From the NCBI GenBank assembly GCA_916048095.2, contig OU696585.1, positions 5,164,255 through 5,228,254 on the forward strand: a DNA stretch of 64,000 nt, given 5' to 3'. The notes below the pieces were generated by a model. The model saw only the letters and a list, made by a program, of their open reading frames with translations, searched no databases and was not told the origin of the DNA. The translations under genes and the position numbers were made by a program. Below are positions 1 through 10,371 of this stretch, piece after piece; positions within the stretch are counted from its first letter, which is position 1; the number at the start of each line of letters is the position of its first letter. This DNA comes from Sacculina carcini. Taxonomy: Eukaryota; Arthropoda; Thecostraca; Sacculinidae.

Positions 1-1599
1 TCATCAACAGTTCCTTCCTCCAAGGCTCATTCCTCGCTTCAAAACACGCGGTTGTCAAACCTATACTAAAAAAACCTAATTTAGACACGTTTTCTACAGC
101 AAATTATCGCCCCATTTCCCTTCTAACATTCTCAGCCAAAATTATTGAAGCTGCAATTTACAAACAATTATCGCATTATATCATGGATAACAATTTTGTC
201 GATCAATTTCAATCTGGTTTTATCAAACATAGATCCACCGAAACCGCTCTTCTCAAAATTCAAAATGACGTTCTCCAACAGTTTTCATCTAAAACTCCAA
301 TTATCCTTATTTTAATCGACCTTTCCTCAGCTTTTGATTTAGTTGATCATTCTGTCCTCATCCAGGATCTTCGTTCATTTGGTATATCTGATTCTGCTCT
401 TTCACTGTTCATTTCTTACCTATCCGACCGTAGCTTTTCTGTCCAAATTGATTCCGATGAGTCCCCTTCACATCCAATCACTTCTGGTGTCCCTCAAGGA
501 TCTATCCTCGGTCCCATTCTGTTCAACATTTTCATGTACTCCATTTGTCCTCTCCTCCGATCCATGTCTCTATCTTATCACCTCTTTGCCGACGATATAC
601 AAATATATTTACCTGCTTTTCGCGAGAACGATATTCCTAACATATTCAACGCTATCAATTCCTGGGCTTCCTCTAGATCACTTGTTATTAACCACTCTAA
701 AACCCAATTCCTACTATTGCAAACCCCTTGTATGGATTTCCAAGTGAACCAACTGAAAATACTGCCACAAGTTAAAAGTCTTGGTGTATATATTGATGCC
801 TCACTCAGCTTCTCTCACCACATTAAAATCACTTTACGAAAGTGTCGCTATATACTACGTAACCTCTATATGTCGCGTAAATACCTAGATCAACGTTCCT
901 CCATTGCTCTAATTAATGCCTTTATTTTCCCCCATCTAAATTATTGTTCCTCTTTGTTTTATTCTCTACCAAAAAAAGACATTTCTTCCTTCCAATCTAT
1001 TCTCAACCAATCGTGCCGTTTTGTTTTCAGACTTCCTTCCCGTCATCCTACCTCTCGACACCTAAAAACATTGAGATGGCTTCCTTTTAAATATATGACT
1101 CAACACAAAATATGCTGTCTCACTTTCAAATTGATCAACTCCCCCTATCCTCCACCCTATCTGAAGGAGCTGGTAGTGCCAGTCTCACACAACACTAACA
1201 CTCGATCATCTAGCGCCCTTCTAGAACCCCGAGCAGTTTCCGAATCATCATGGTCTTCCAAATCCTTCCAATACATTGCCCCCCGTCTGTACAATAAACT
1301 TCCCCGTTCAATTAAATCTTCCAGCTCCTATAAATCTTTCAGCAGCAAATTATATAAACATCTTTTGGATGTGTACATAGATTCATGAGCCCACACCGAT
1401 ATCATTCGTTTTTCTGTTGTATACGTGTTTTTGTGTGACTCTTGTGTGTCTTATCCCGCTGTGAGCCCAAGTTTTTATTTTTTATTTTTTTATGATGCAT
1501 TTTCATTTGTGTGTACATTGTGTGATTTGTATGTATATTTTCATCCATGCCAATACTTTGTTGTATAAAGTGGCAATACATTTCTGATTTCTGATTTCT
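1..1599 (+). mobile_element. CR1/Jockey-group LINE, 3' part, cut by window edge
   Basis: This is the 3' portion of a non-LTR retrotransposon. The reverse-transcriptase frame is open from the first bases, so the 5' part lies outside the window. After the stop at 1388 comes a roughly 200-bp 3' UTR that ends in short tandem copies of TGATTTC, the kind of microsatellite tail seen on CR1-like LINEs. The element abuts the CCGTCGTGCGG-motif repeat directly. Copies at 20.8-22.6 kb and 48.8-52.1 kb belong to related families. The long open frame suggests a fairly young copy. Confidence 0.85.
3..1388 (+). CDS. LINE reverse transcriptase (C-terminal part of ORF2)
   Basis: The open frame runs uninterrupted from the window edge to a TGA at 1386-1388. 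It carries the reverse-transcriptase signatures in order: NYRPISLL, an AFDLVDH block, SGVPQGSILGP, the catalytic FADD box near 582-593, and the WLPF and RLYNKLP blocks of the C-terminal domain. Counted from the ATG at 183, SGVPQGS is at residue 101 and FADD at 134. That ATG is internal and not the real start, because the frame is open upstream and the motif before it (NYRPISLL) is essential. The product would reverse-transcribe its own RNA at a nicked target. No endonuclease domain is in view. Confidence 0.85.
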   Translation: MNSSFLQGSFLASKHAVVKPILKKPNLDTFSTANYRPISLLTFSAKIIEAAIYKQLSHYIMDNNFVDQFQSGFIKHRSTETALLKIQNDVLQQFSSKTPIILILIDLSSAFDLVDHSVLIQDLRSFGISDSALSLFISYLSDRSFSVQIDSDESPSHPITSGVPQGSILGPILFNIFMYSICPLLRSMSLSYHLFADDIQIYLPAFRENDIPNIFNAINSWASSRSLVINHSKTQFLLLQTPCMDFQVNQLKILPQVKSLGVYIDASLSFSHHIKITLRKCRYILRNLYMSRKYLDQRSSIALINAFIFPHLNYCSSLFYSLPKKDISSFQSILNQSCRFVFRLPSRHPTSRHLKTLRWLPFKYMTQHKICCLTFKLINSPYPPPYLKELVVPVSHNTNTRSSSALLEPRAVSESSWSSKSFQYIAPRLYNKLPRSIKSSSSYKSFSSKLYKHLLDVYIDS

Positions 1600-3985
1600 C
1601 CCGTCGTGCTGAATAATTCAGAACTCGAACAGGATCCGTTCTGGATCTTGAAGTCAAATCCATTGGATTTGTGTATGGATTAATTCTACAGGGGAAATTG
1701 AACATTATATTGTCTATAGTTGCTGCCCGCGGAGAATTTTTATATAAAAAAATATCTTTTTTGAATGAACCATTTGAAAAAAGAACTAAAAAATGGAAAC
1801 CTTTTTTTAAGCCCGCCCGTCGTGCGGAACAATTCATACAATAAAATTCATATTAAATCCATAGAATATAATGAATACAAATTGAAAAGCAAAAAATGTA
1901 ACCTATAAATATCTTAACCAATAGAAAAGTCAAAATGTGAATATTTTTGTATTTATTTTGACAAATATTATCCTTCAGCCCGCCTGGTATATAAATCTGC
2001 CCGTCGTGTGGTATAAACACAAAATAACAATGAATGTATTTAGTATATAAATGAATTTTTTCCGTAATATTATCTCATAATTCCCGGTTAATGCTTCCAC
2101 TAATGCATCATATTCATACAGTTGTTATTTTTTTGGATTACACCGATTTTACAGCCATTGATATTACAGCAGATGATATATTATGCAATCTATATTCTAC
2201 TAAGTATTGTTCCTAATACATATATCATGAGATCGCAAAATATATTTAGAGGTTCACATCATTCTCCAACATCATTTGCTCAAGAGCTATTCTACTTTTA
2301 TAGCTAGAATATTTACTGCTAGCAAAATATCATATATCTCGCTATCATTTAAACCCACTCCTTATAGATACATTTAAGCACGCCCGTCGTGCGGAACAGT
2401 TCATCAAATATAATTAATATTCAATTCATAAAAAAAATCAGTGCAAATTGAAAAAGAAAAACAAGCCCATAGAAAAGTTTTAGCCAATATAAAAGTCTCA
2501 ATGTGAAATTAATGTTTCAATTTAGAAAACATGTTTTTCCACAACCCGCCTCATATTTAAAGCTGCCCGTCGTGCGGAATAATTCAGAACTCAAACACAA
2601 AACAAACACAAAGAAAATTGATGAAAAACGACCAATAGAAAAAGTCAAATTTGTATACTCTAGTTTTAATTATTGTCGAAGTTTTTTCCCCCAACACTGC
2701 TCAAATTCACACCCTTCCTTCGTGTGTAGCAATTCAGAAGAGTAACACTATCAAAACAATGAAACCTTCTGTCATCTCTATAATTCCAGATTTATGCTTC
2801 CGCTAAAACAGAACCGTGCGGAACCATTCATGTGTAAATATTGAGGACAATAAAGCCTTTCTATTCAGTATAGTGTATCATAAATTAAACTGTACGCAAT
2901 AAAACCATACCATCCATGCTTGGAGCTAATATGATGCATTCTTAATTGTGATTGGGCTTCAGTGAAATTTTATCAGTGTGTATTCCTGTGTAGTCGCAAG
3001 TGCGCGTAATAGCTGTCAAATTGGCAATATGTCCTTTTGACTTTACACCGCCTTAACTTCCTTCAGATACCCTTTGGAAAATAAAAAAATATACCGCATT
3101 GTAAAAAACAAAATTTCCAGCACGATGGTGCAATTTATTTTTATGTGTAACAAATAATTACTGATAAATAGTAGAAAAATCAATTACTTTTAGTCGCCCG
3201 GTGTTCAAGTGTAATTTTGGATGTATTTGAGAATTTTGCCAATTTTACACGTTTTTTGTATCATTTGCGGGTTTAAATTATAACTTATTCTGTAGAACAC
3301 AAAACTCTCTACACAATAGTATAATTTTATAGCTGTACTATTGCTGGTTTGTGGAAAATAGATAGCGGAATATTGACCAAAATATTCACGTTTTTAGTGC
3401 AAATTTTGCCTTTTTGACTTTGTCATTTTGACTTCACACCGCCGTAACTTTTGTTTGATACGCTTTAGAAAATTACAAATTATACAGTGTTGTAGAAAAA
3501 AAATTCCCAGCATGATGGTATTATTTATTTAGATATGTGATAATTAGTTTTTGAGAAATAGACAAAAAAGTATAGAAAATCGGACGAGTGGAGTTTAAAT
3601 ATAATTTTGAAAGTAGATTGATTTTTTTTCATTTACATGCTTTATGTTTCATTTTCGGATATGACATATAGTTTATATTGTAGAACAGGAAATTCCCTAC
3701 ACAGTGGTATAATTTGCATAGTTGTACCATTGCTGGTTTATGAGGAGTAGATGCTAGAATATTGACCAAAATTTTCGCAATTTTCAGGGTTCATTTAGTC
3801 TTTTCACCGCTATAACTTTTGCTTGGTTTTATTTGTAAAATCTTAAATTTAACCTATCGTGTAGACCAGAAAATTTCCAAGGTAATGGTGTAAATTGTTA
3901 GCAATTACATCAAGTGGTTATTGAGTAACAGCTTGCAGAAAATGGACCAAGGAGGGTGGGACACACACAGAGGTTCTCTTATACA
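1600..3985 (+). repeat. Dispersed repeat with recurring CCGTCGTGCGG motif (copy 1)
   Basis: The motif CCGTCGTGCGGAAYAATTC or a close variant recurs at about 1601, 1817, 2000, 2387, 2566, 2713 and 2815. A copy at 28381-33145 has the same motifs in the same order, so this is one element family and not random similarity. After 2880 comes a segment rich in short AT tracts, present here as a single unit and in the other copy as about five tandem units of 341 bp. The right end is a short CA run followed by a TA run at 3985. No protein of recognisable family is encoded, and the element class is unknown. Confidence 0.6.
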
Positions 3986-4090
3986 TATATATATATATAT
4001 TTAGATCCAAAATGTATGGAGTACTCACGTGTCTGGTGGATAAATGATATAAGATGAAGTTGAACTTCTTCAGACACAATATTTATTTTT

Positions 4091-4133
4091 TTACCACAAC
4101 GTTTCGCCTTACGGCTTTATCAAGCAGTGATAA
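4091..4133 (-). ncRNA. Hammerhead-like ribozyme motif, unit 1
   Basis: Read on the minus strand, this is the first of five copies of the same motif. Core UUGAUAA is followed by a GCC/GGC stem II with a GUAA loop, then GAAA and a self-complementary ACGU. Outer arms UUAUCAC and GUGGUAA can pair as stem I. The sequence is identical over the core to the copies at 4283, 4475, 4585 and 4777. Confidence 0.45.
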
Positions 4134-4282
4134 CATATCGTCAGCCATTGTAACTGCATGGTTGACGATTTGTTGAGTACGAGGTAGAATATTTAGATCC
4201 AAAATGTATGGAGTACTCACGTGTCTGGTGGATAAATGATATAAGATGAAGTTGAACTTCTTCAGACACAATATTTATTTTT

Positions 4283-4325
4283 TTACCACAACGTTTCGCC
4301 TTACGGCTTTATCAAGCAGTGATAA
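4283..4325 (-). ncRNA. Hammerhead-like ribozyme motif, unit 2
   Basis: This is the second minus-strand copy, exactly 192 bp from the first, with identical core, stem II and loop. The regular spacing means that a read-through RNA would carry one motif per monomer, the arrangement needed to cut a multimer into unit-length pieces if the motif is active. Confidence 0.45.
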
Positions 4326-4474
4326 CATATCGTCAGCCATTGTAACTGCATGGTTGACGATTTGTTGAGTACGAGGTAGAATATTTAGATCCAAAATGTA
4401 TGGAGTACTCACGTGTCTGGTGGATAAATGATATAAGATGAAGTTGAACTTCTTCAGACACAATATTTATTTTT

Positions 4475-4517
4475 TTACCACAACGTTTCGCCTTACGGCT
4501 TTATCAAGCAGTGATAA
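4475..4517 (-). ncRNA. Hammerhead-like ribozyme motif, unit 3
   Basis: Third minus-strand copy, 192 bp from the second. It lies next to the turn-around of the inverted repeat, so it faces the plus-strand copy at 4585. Confidence 0.45.
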
Positions 4518-4584
4518 CATATCGTCAGCCAAGAACAAACTTGAACAAATCGTCAACCATGCAGTTACAATGGCTGGCGATATG

Positions 4585-4627
4585 TTATCACTGCTTGATA
4601 AAGCCGTAAGGCGAAACGTTGTGGTAA
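4585..4627 (+). ncRNA. Hammerhead-like ribozyme motif, inverted unit 4
   Basis: Plus-strand copy. UUGAUAA is at 4595-4601, stem II is GCC 4603-4605 with GGC 4610-4612, the loop is GUAA, GAAA is at 4613-4616, and CGUU follows. Arms 4585-4591 and 4621-4627 pair over seven positions with one G-U. Relative to the canonical CUGANGA core, positions 3 and 8 are U and A instead of C and G. This exchange keeps the 3-8 pair but may lower activity. Confidence 0.45.
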
Positions 4628-4776
4628 AAAAATAAATATTGTGTCTGAAGAAGTTCAACTTCATCTTATATCATTTATCCACCAGACACGTGAGTACTCC
4701 ATACATTTTGGATCTAAATATTCTACCTCGTACTCAACAAATCGTCAACCATGCAGTTACAATGGCTGACGATATG

Positions 4777-4819
4777 TTATCACTGCTTGATAAAGCCGTA
4801 AGGCGAAACGTTGTGGTAA
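4777..4819 (+). ncRNA. Hammerhead-like ribozyme motif, inverted unit 5
   Basis: Second plus-strand copy, 192 bp after the previous one, with the core at 4787-4793. It sits close to the right end of the array, just before the TA microsatellite. Confidence 0.45.
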
Positions 4820-4856
4820 AAAAATAAATATTGTGTCTGAAGAAGTTCAACTTCAT

Positions 4857-4860
<4 letters not shown>

Positions 4861-4917
<57 letters not shown>

Positions 4918-4935
4918 AATTATATATATATATGG
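4861..4935. repeat. TA microsatellite
   Basis: A nearly pure (TA)n run with one small interruption. It marks the right edge of the 192-bp-unit array. A shorter TA run at 3985-4000 marks the left edge. Confidence 0.95.
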
Positions 4936-4985
4936 ATAGTTTCTCTATTTATATATAATCTTTGTGCGTATGAAATTATATTTAC

Positions 4986-5077
4986 CTTTGTCTAACCACT
5001 GCCATGCCCGTGCCGTTGAGTTGTATTGTCCTCCCAGCCAGAAGCCATATCTAGTGCTGTTTTTTGTCAAGACTCTT
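4986..5077 (-). CDS. Gene A exon 7: C-type lectin core with WLGG motif
   Basis: Preceded by the acceptor TTATGCAG and followed by the donor GTAAAT. The 92-bp exon enters in phase 2 and leaves in phase 1. It encodes RYGFWLGGQY, then NSTARAWQWLDK. FWLGG and the W-x-W block are the central conserved strands of C-type lectin-like domains. There are two N-glycosylation sequons (NST, twice). Phase 2 entry matches the phase 2 exit of the exon at 9699-9906. Gene B has the matching exon at 52220-52296, phases also 2 and 1. Confidence 0.8.
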
Positions 5078-5450
5078 CTGCATAAGTAGAATATCGCAAC
5101 AATTGATAGAAATGTCAGATTAAGAATGCATTTAAAATACCATACATAGAAACATTCACATTAACACTTACAATGCAATACAGTAAAACCTAAAGAAATC
5201 ATTCTAATTCGAAAAATATTGGTGTTTGAGAATTTCTCAATTTGTTTTTTTATATATCTTTCAGCATGTCACCTTTTTCAGCAAACAAAATTCAATAGAA
5301 GCAATTCAATAGAACACTAACACAACAATTATCAATTGGCCGTTTGGCCATTTCATTGATATATTGGGGAGCAATGCATCTGGACGCTCAATATTCTCTC
5401 TCACAATTAGAGCTGGGCAGGAACCGGATATGACGATTCTGCTACGTGGC
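5078..5450. other. Gene A intron sequence without recognised features
   Basis: Plain AT-rich intron DNA between exon 7 and the 45-bp minisatellite. I see no coding signal, repeat family or RNA here. Confidence 0.6.
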
Positions 5451-5451
5451 C

Positions 5452-5685
5452 ATTGGAACCGGATCCGATTCTCGGACCCGGGCTCACACATATCCGAGTC
5501 CACACGATTCCGATTCTCGGACCCGAGTCCACACGGATCCGAGTCGACACGGTTCCGATTCTCAGACCCGGGTCCACACGGATCCGAGTCCACACAGTGC
5601 CGATTCTCGGACCCGGGTCCACACGGATCTGAGTCCACCCGGTTCCGATTCTCGAACCCGGGTCCACACGTATCTTAGTATCAGG
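5452..5685. repeat. GC-rich minisatellite, 45-bp period, about 5 copies
   Basis: The block GATTCTCGGACCCGGG starts at 5467, 5512, 5557, 5602 and 5647, an exact 45-bp period. Each unit contains short palindromes such as GGATCC and CCCGGG. Because 45 is divisible by three, all frames stay open and mimic 15-residue protein repeats on both strands. No promoter, splice signal or homology supports a gene. It lies inside a gene A intron. Confidence 0.9.
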
Positions 5686-5939
5686 ACTGGCAGGAAACAG
5701 TATGAGCATTGCGCACACACTACATGAACACTACGGTGCGTCGGTTTTAGAATTAATGCTAGTATGAAATTGCGGTTAATGCAGTTTTTCAGGTATATTT
5801 AGAAAACGCGAACTATTTTGCCATTATTTTTTTTAAATTCATGTAACATTATTTTTGCAAGTACGGCTGTGCGCATATTTCACGAAGTGTAACATTAAAT
5901 TATATATGTACTATTTATAACTGTGCTGGTGATGCGTAG

Positions 5940-6795
5940 AGTGTGTGAGTGGCGCCTGTGTGGCGGTGTTGTGTGAGCGCCGCGAAGGCACTCGTGTTAC
6001 ATTTGCTGGTATCACATTCACCTGCTCAGGCCTGCAAGTCCACGCCTGTGCTTGTCACCGCTCTAAGACGTTGCATTGTCTTCGTTATCTGCGCCTATCT
6101 CTACCCCTGCGAAGACTTGCCACTGTGGTGAGCCAATGCCACCTAGACTACCTGGACTACCTAGACTACCTAGACTAGAAGTCTGGGTGGCGTTGGGTGA
6201 GCCCATCGCCGCAACATTGTATATAGAGTGCCAGAGTTGTATGACATATTTTCGATTGCCATATGCGGGCCAGACCACCACGGCGTACAATGCCGTTAGG
6301 AAACATCGGGTGTTTTGGTGCTGCACACTGTGCCAATAAAAGATTCGCTCAGCTTCCACCGCTGCACTTGTAAGAACTAAAACAATCACTAATATTGTCG
6401 ACTATCGTCTCAGCTCGTTTCGGCAGGAACTACTGACCGATTTCCGTAGCTCGCCTAGTCAAGCTGTTACGGCCGCTGCTCGTTCGCCCGACTCTCTGAA
6501 GTCCTACGCGGTTGTCCTCAAATATAGAAATTCTAACACGCCTATTTATGAAAAACTTGTGGCTCCAGCTCTACAGAAAATTCCGGTCTCTGGTTCCAGC
6601 CCATCTGCCAGCGTTAGGTTAGTGCTGCGTTGTGACTCGCCACGCTCGGCGGATAAGGCTGCAGATTGTGTTAGTACGGCATTCGCCGATGTGGAGGTAC
6701 ATGTGCCTCCTCTGAAGCATATTCGTCCAAAGATCACGATCGCTAACATCTCGAGCGCAAAAGACAAGTCAACAGCGAGTAAACCGGCAACGTGC
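5940..6795 (+). pseudogene. Degenerate retrotransposon ORF1-like remnant with PHD-like finger
   Basis: This stretch is more GC-rich than its surroundings. One frame around 6220-6336 reads ECQSC, then a C-terminal FWCCTLC, the spacing of a PHD-type zinc finger (C-x2-C ... W-C-x2-C). After an in-frame stop and a frame break at about 6337-6390, the same frame is open again to 6795 and contains VEVHVPPLKHIRPKITIANI. A zinc finger plus such a block resembles ORF1 of CR1-like LINEs, but I cannot assign a family. A small repeat of CTACCTAGA units at 6148-6178 interrupts the frame. At about 6795 the sequence passes into an LTR-element remnant. Confidence 0.35.
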
Positions 6796-7260
6796 GTGGT
6801 GGTTCCGAATTCAGGGTTGGTGATTTGGTGTGGACTCGCAGGAAAGGAACCAGATGCACTCACGTGTCGCAGCCTGGTGTCATCACCGATACTGTGTCTG
6901 ATTGTGTAGTTGATGTAAACGGAATGCCACGTCATGAGAGGGGCATTCGTCAACACGGTCATCAACCGCCACTCGTTGATTCTGATGAGCCACCGATACT
7001 GGTTGGAGATGCAACCCAGCCAGCCCGTACATCTCTACCAGCGTTTTTCACCGAACGGATCCATTGGAACAGATGAACTGACAGGAGCTGTAACATCAGG
7101 CGGCTCAGAAGAGACGCTAGCTGATGAGACCCAAGCAGTGATCACATCGTTTAGACGGAGTGAACGGGTGCGTCGTCCACCCGCTCGTTTTTGCTGCGTG
7201 AATAGGTCGTGGCTTTATATGGTGTTGTATCGTGTAAAATTGGGTTGCCTTTACTAAGTT
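6796..7260 (+). mobile_element. LTR retrotransposon fossil: integrase tail of a Ty3-like element
   Basis: The first reading frame contains FRVGDLVWTRRKG, the small barrel domain that ends Ty3-type integrases. Further on another block reads RRSERVRRPPARF, a basic tail commonly found at the end of such polyproteins. Everything upstream of the integrase tail is missing, so this is a truncated and broken remnant, probably old. A second fossil in the same orientation lies at 8170-9410. Confidence 0.6.
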
Positions 7261-7839
7261 TTGTGTGCGTTTAGCTGGACCATCGTTGGTTTGTTTGTTT
7301 GGTTTGTATATTTGCGTTTATGGGGTGCACCGGCCTCTAGGACCATACGGCACTCCGCCATCGTTGGTTGGGGGTGCCGTATGATACTAGAAGCCATCGT
7401 TGTTTGTTGAATGTCTTGCCAGTATTTTGCCTCGCGTTATTTTGTTGTTGTATATATTTGTCTCTTTGAAAACAGGCGAAGGTGTTGTGTTTGTGTGTAT
7501 TGTGAGAGAGCGCGAGTAAGTGAGTGCGTGTGTGTGAGTGTCAGTGTGTGAGTGTCGCATTTAGTACGGCTTACAGTGTGTATTGTATGTGTTCATGTAT
7601 GTGGGATTCGCGCTCGCTTCGATTAGTTTACTAGGTGTACGTGTGTGTGCATGTGTGTGTTTGTAGGAGAGCGAATTCGATATGCTTAGAGTTGTTGTGT
7701 GTCAGCTGTGCATGAGAGTGCTGCGTGGTAGTGATTGTGCAGCTGTCAGTGATTGTGTTGTGTGGTAGCTGTGTGCGATAGTGTAGCGTGGTGGTTTGCG
7801 CTTGGATATTTACATATATTTTTTACTATTACAAATATT
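7261..7839. other. TG-rich intron sequence, possible LTR remnant
   Basis: Long stretches of GTGT-rich and TTTG-rich sequence follow the integrase tail. They could be the degraded LTR of the neighbouring fossil, but I could not find a matching second copy to define its ends. A short inverted pair (GGCACTCCGCC and GGGGTGCCGTATG, about 7349-7384) is present. No gene is seen. Confidence 0.4.
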
Positions 7840-8100
7840 TATACACAAAATCTGATTCATGATCGAATTATCAGGAAAACACGGAATGAGTAACTACGGG
7901 TTAACATTTTTTACACGCAAGTGCCGAATGACAACATTTGTTGCCATCACTAAATTTCCTCTAAAAGCTCAAATATTTGTCTAAAACTGATAAGACTTGC
8001 TTACGAGGATTTCTCAAGCTGAGTTCTATCCGAACATTACACTTATATTGCCATAAATTTTCGGCATTAATGGGTTAATCCAGAACTGAGTTTTACAGTT
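7840..8100 (+). repeat. Dispersed repeat, unexpanded copy (partner at 19440-20130)
   Basis: The segments TTTTTTACACGCAAGTGCCG, TCACTAAATT and AAAAGCTCAAATATTTGTCT occur in the same order here and at 19.5 kb. Here the middle holds only ACATTACACTTATATTGCC, while the other copy carries some 40 copies of an 11-bp unit at the same point. No coding potential is seen. Confidence 0.75.
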
Positions 8101-8169
8101 GTTGCGACGAAATGTCGGTGGATAGAGGTTGCCTCTTGTGAGTATGCCGGTTGTTGATTCCAGGGAAAG

Positions 8170-9410
8170 TAAGAGCAGAAGTGTAAAATTTTCAGCATAA
8201 TGGTCATTCAGGTATTGTAACGATGAAGACTATGGATAGGTCATAAGTTTGATGGCATGGTCTAGATAAGACAATTGAAGAACGGGTGCAGACGTACCTG
8301 ACATGCCAGCGACAGCGAACAAGCGTGTCGGCGTTTCTTCGAGTTACAGTGGACAACACCATCCAAGACATGAAAGCGGATTCAAATATATTTCGTGGTA
8401 CAAATGGAAAATATAACGTTGCTTGTGGTGGTCGATGCATACAGCAAACACCCAGAGGTTTACATCTGTTGGTCTGTGTCGACACAGGTTAATATAGATC
8501 ATCTTCGCACAGCGTCTGTGTCGACTGATCTACCGGAAGTCGTTGGTTCAGATAACGCAACGTGTTTTGCCAGTTCGGAGATGGAACAACTTCTAGCAGC
8601 GAATGAAGTGAAGCAATGATTCTCTCCACCACGGCACAAATCTTCTAATGGTCTGGCAGAAGCGACGGTAAAATCCACGAATTCGGGTATCAAGAAACAA
8701 TGACTGGTCTCAAAGTCTCGTCAAAATGACACAGTGGCTGTACAGCTACAGCAATACACGGCACAGAACAACCGGCAAGTCACCGTCAGAGTTGATGTTC
8801 AAGCGTAGACCACGCACTCACCTTGATTTTAACTGGGCGGTACTAATCAACGGAGAACGTGAGACGTCTGGTCAAGACCGTCGGTTTGAGCCAAGTAACT
8901 GGGTGTAAATTTTATATGTACCTGGACGTTTGATCAATTGGACGGCGGCGGTGGTGATACGAGTTGATGGACTTCTCGTGAATGTACGTCTGCAGGACGG
9001 ACGTGAATTTGATAGACATACAGATCATGCATGGATGAGATTTTGTACGGACTAGGGGGAATCAGCGAGACGGATGGACACGGGTGCTTGAGGAGTTGAC
9101 TGCAAATGCAGCTAGTGAAATCACAGCTGGACAACAGCAGCAGGTGGAGAAGGAGAATATAACTTACAGTGCCAGGCCGCGAGTGGAATTGGAACAGGCT
9201 CACCAGTTCGAATCAAGATATCATGAAGAGGTTCCGAAGGTCAACAATGATGGAGGCGATATCCAGGAAGCAGATGTTGGTCGGTGCAATCCAGTTTCGG
9301 CTGTGGCGGAAGCTAGGGGTTACGGAGGTCTCAACGGCTTTGCTGGAAGCCCAAACGGTTCGAATATTATGTTTGACTACGATGTGTTATATAACTAATT
9401 ACGTTGAGAT
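8170..9410 (+). mobile_element. LTR retrotransposon fossil: integrase core and C-terminus
   Basis: Pieces in the same orientation read LLVVVDAYSKHPEVY and VVGSDNATCFASSEME, the two acidic blocks of a retrotransposon integrase catalytic core. These are followed by an NTRHRTTGKSPSEL block and a C-terminal domain. Gag, protease and reverse transcriptase are absent. The element is broken in several places and looks old. It is a separate copy from the 6796-7260 fossil, since both include an integrase C-terminus. It lies in a gene A intron. Confidence 0.7.
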
Positions 9411-9698
9411 TGCCATGTTTGTGTAATGATATTGTTGTTTTGTCACTTCCGAACGATTCTGTGAAGAGTGCCGTCTGAAGTTTAATGGGGAAGGAGTTGT
9501 GGTGTGTCAGCCTTTGTGTTTTGTTGATTGGAAGCACTGCGTGGTTCGCGCAAGTGACGAAGTGTGGTGCGGTGTGTTATTGATCTTGCTGTGTTGTTAC
9601 CGTGCAAAAAAAACATTGTGCTGATATGCATTAATGGCCGACTAAAATGGAAAATTAAACATAAATAGGTTACCGACCACTGTTCTAGCTGATCTCAC

Positions 9699-9906
9699 CG
9701 TATATAGTCGGACATCATTTTCTCGACATTTTTCGAGTAGAGGCGCGCCAGACGTGCATCACCGCCCAGCAAGCGACATAATTTCTGAGCCAGCGGCATG
9801 CTCGTCTTGACGTTGGTAACATGATAGCAATGCTCTCCATCACTCCATGTCTTCTGAATAAATGATACGCCGCGCACGTCTGCGGCACATCTGTGCACTG
9901 TCACAC
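9699..9906 (-). CDS. Gene A exon 6: N-terminal half of C-type lectin domain
   Basis: The 208-bp exon lies between acceptor TTTCACTGCAG and donor GTGAGA, phases 1 and 2. It encodes TWSDGEHCYHV, then SMPLAQKLCRLLGGDARLA. This is the W-x2-G-x2-CY and A-x3-C-x2-LGG-x-ARLA pattern that opens C-type lectin-like domains. The exon is exactly as long as gene B exon 6 (208 bp) with the same phases. Confidence 0.85.
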
Positions 9907-10206
9907 CTGCAGTGAAATGCATGATAACAACGTTAAATGTAAGCCCTATAGCTCAATATTCAAAGTATAGTAAATGAACTTTTGAAGAAATAAAATCAAA
10001 ACCAGGAAATTATTGATCAATTTTAAAGAAAACTACTCTGAATAAAACGTCATATTGGATCGTTGGGAAGTTTGTCGATGATATGTTTCAACTTGTTTGT
10101 AGATATACATGAAAAAGCATACAATTTTGCAATCGCGGAGTAAACAATACATATACCTATTCCGTTCCATGATTTAGAATACACGCAAGATAGACACTTC
10201 ACCTAC

Positions 10207-10371
10207 CTGTTGATCCGGTAATCAAATGTATGTCCACAGGAGCCAATATCTCATCTTTAATATATAAAGTGTACAAGGTGAGCACAATTTTTTTTGCAAA
10301 GAACGGCCGCTTATTGAGGTTTCGCGCCCTAAGTCCGTACTCGCACGGAGCCATTTGCCCGTTGATACAGT
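10207..10371 (-). CDS. Gene A exon 5: end of lectin-like domain
   Basis: The 165-bp exon has acceptor TTCGGTGCAG and donor GTAGGT, phases 1 and 1. It encodes 55 residues including CEYGLRARNL and VDIHLITGST. Its partner is gene B exon 5 (180 bp), which shares the Y-x-x-R-x-R start and the hydrophobic strand before an S-x-G/P end. Two cysteines (DC and PC) could form a disulphide. The 300-bp intron to exon 6 is one of the smallest in the gene. Confidence 0.75.

Larger units (their letters stand above)
4001..4860. mobile_element. Non-autonomous Penelope-like element candidate: tandem and inverted 192-bp units
   Basis: Three near-identical head-to-tail units of 192 bp on the left (minus orientation) face about one and a half to two inverted units on the right (plus orientation). 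The turn-around is near 4531-4568. Each full unit carries a GATAAAGCC...GGCGAAAC block that folds like a minimal hammerhead ribozyme core. Both ends abut TA microsatellites. Short tandem or inverted repeats carrying minimal type I hammerheads are described for non-autonomous Penelope-like elements and related retrozymes. No Penelope reverse transcriptase is present here, so the assignment rests on architecture and the RNA motif. Confidence 0.55.

Noticed and set aside
5306-5727. Long frames on both strands over the 45-bp repeat
   Set aside because: They exist only because the period is a multiple of three. No start context, splice sites or homology.
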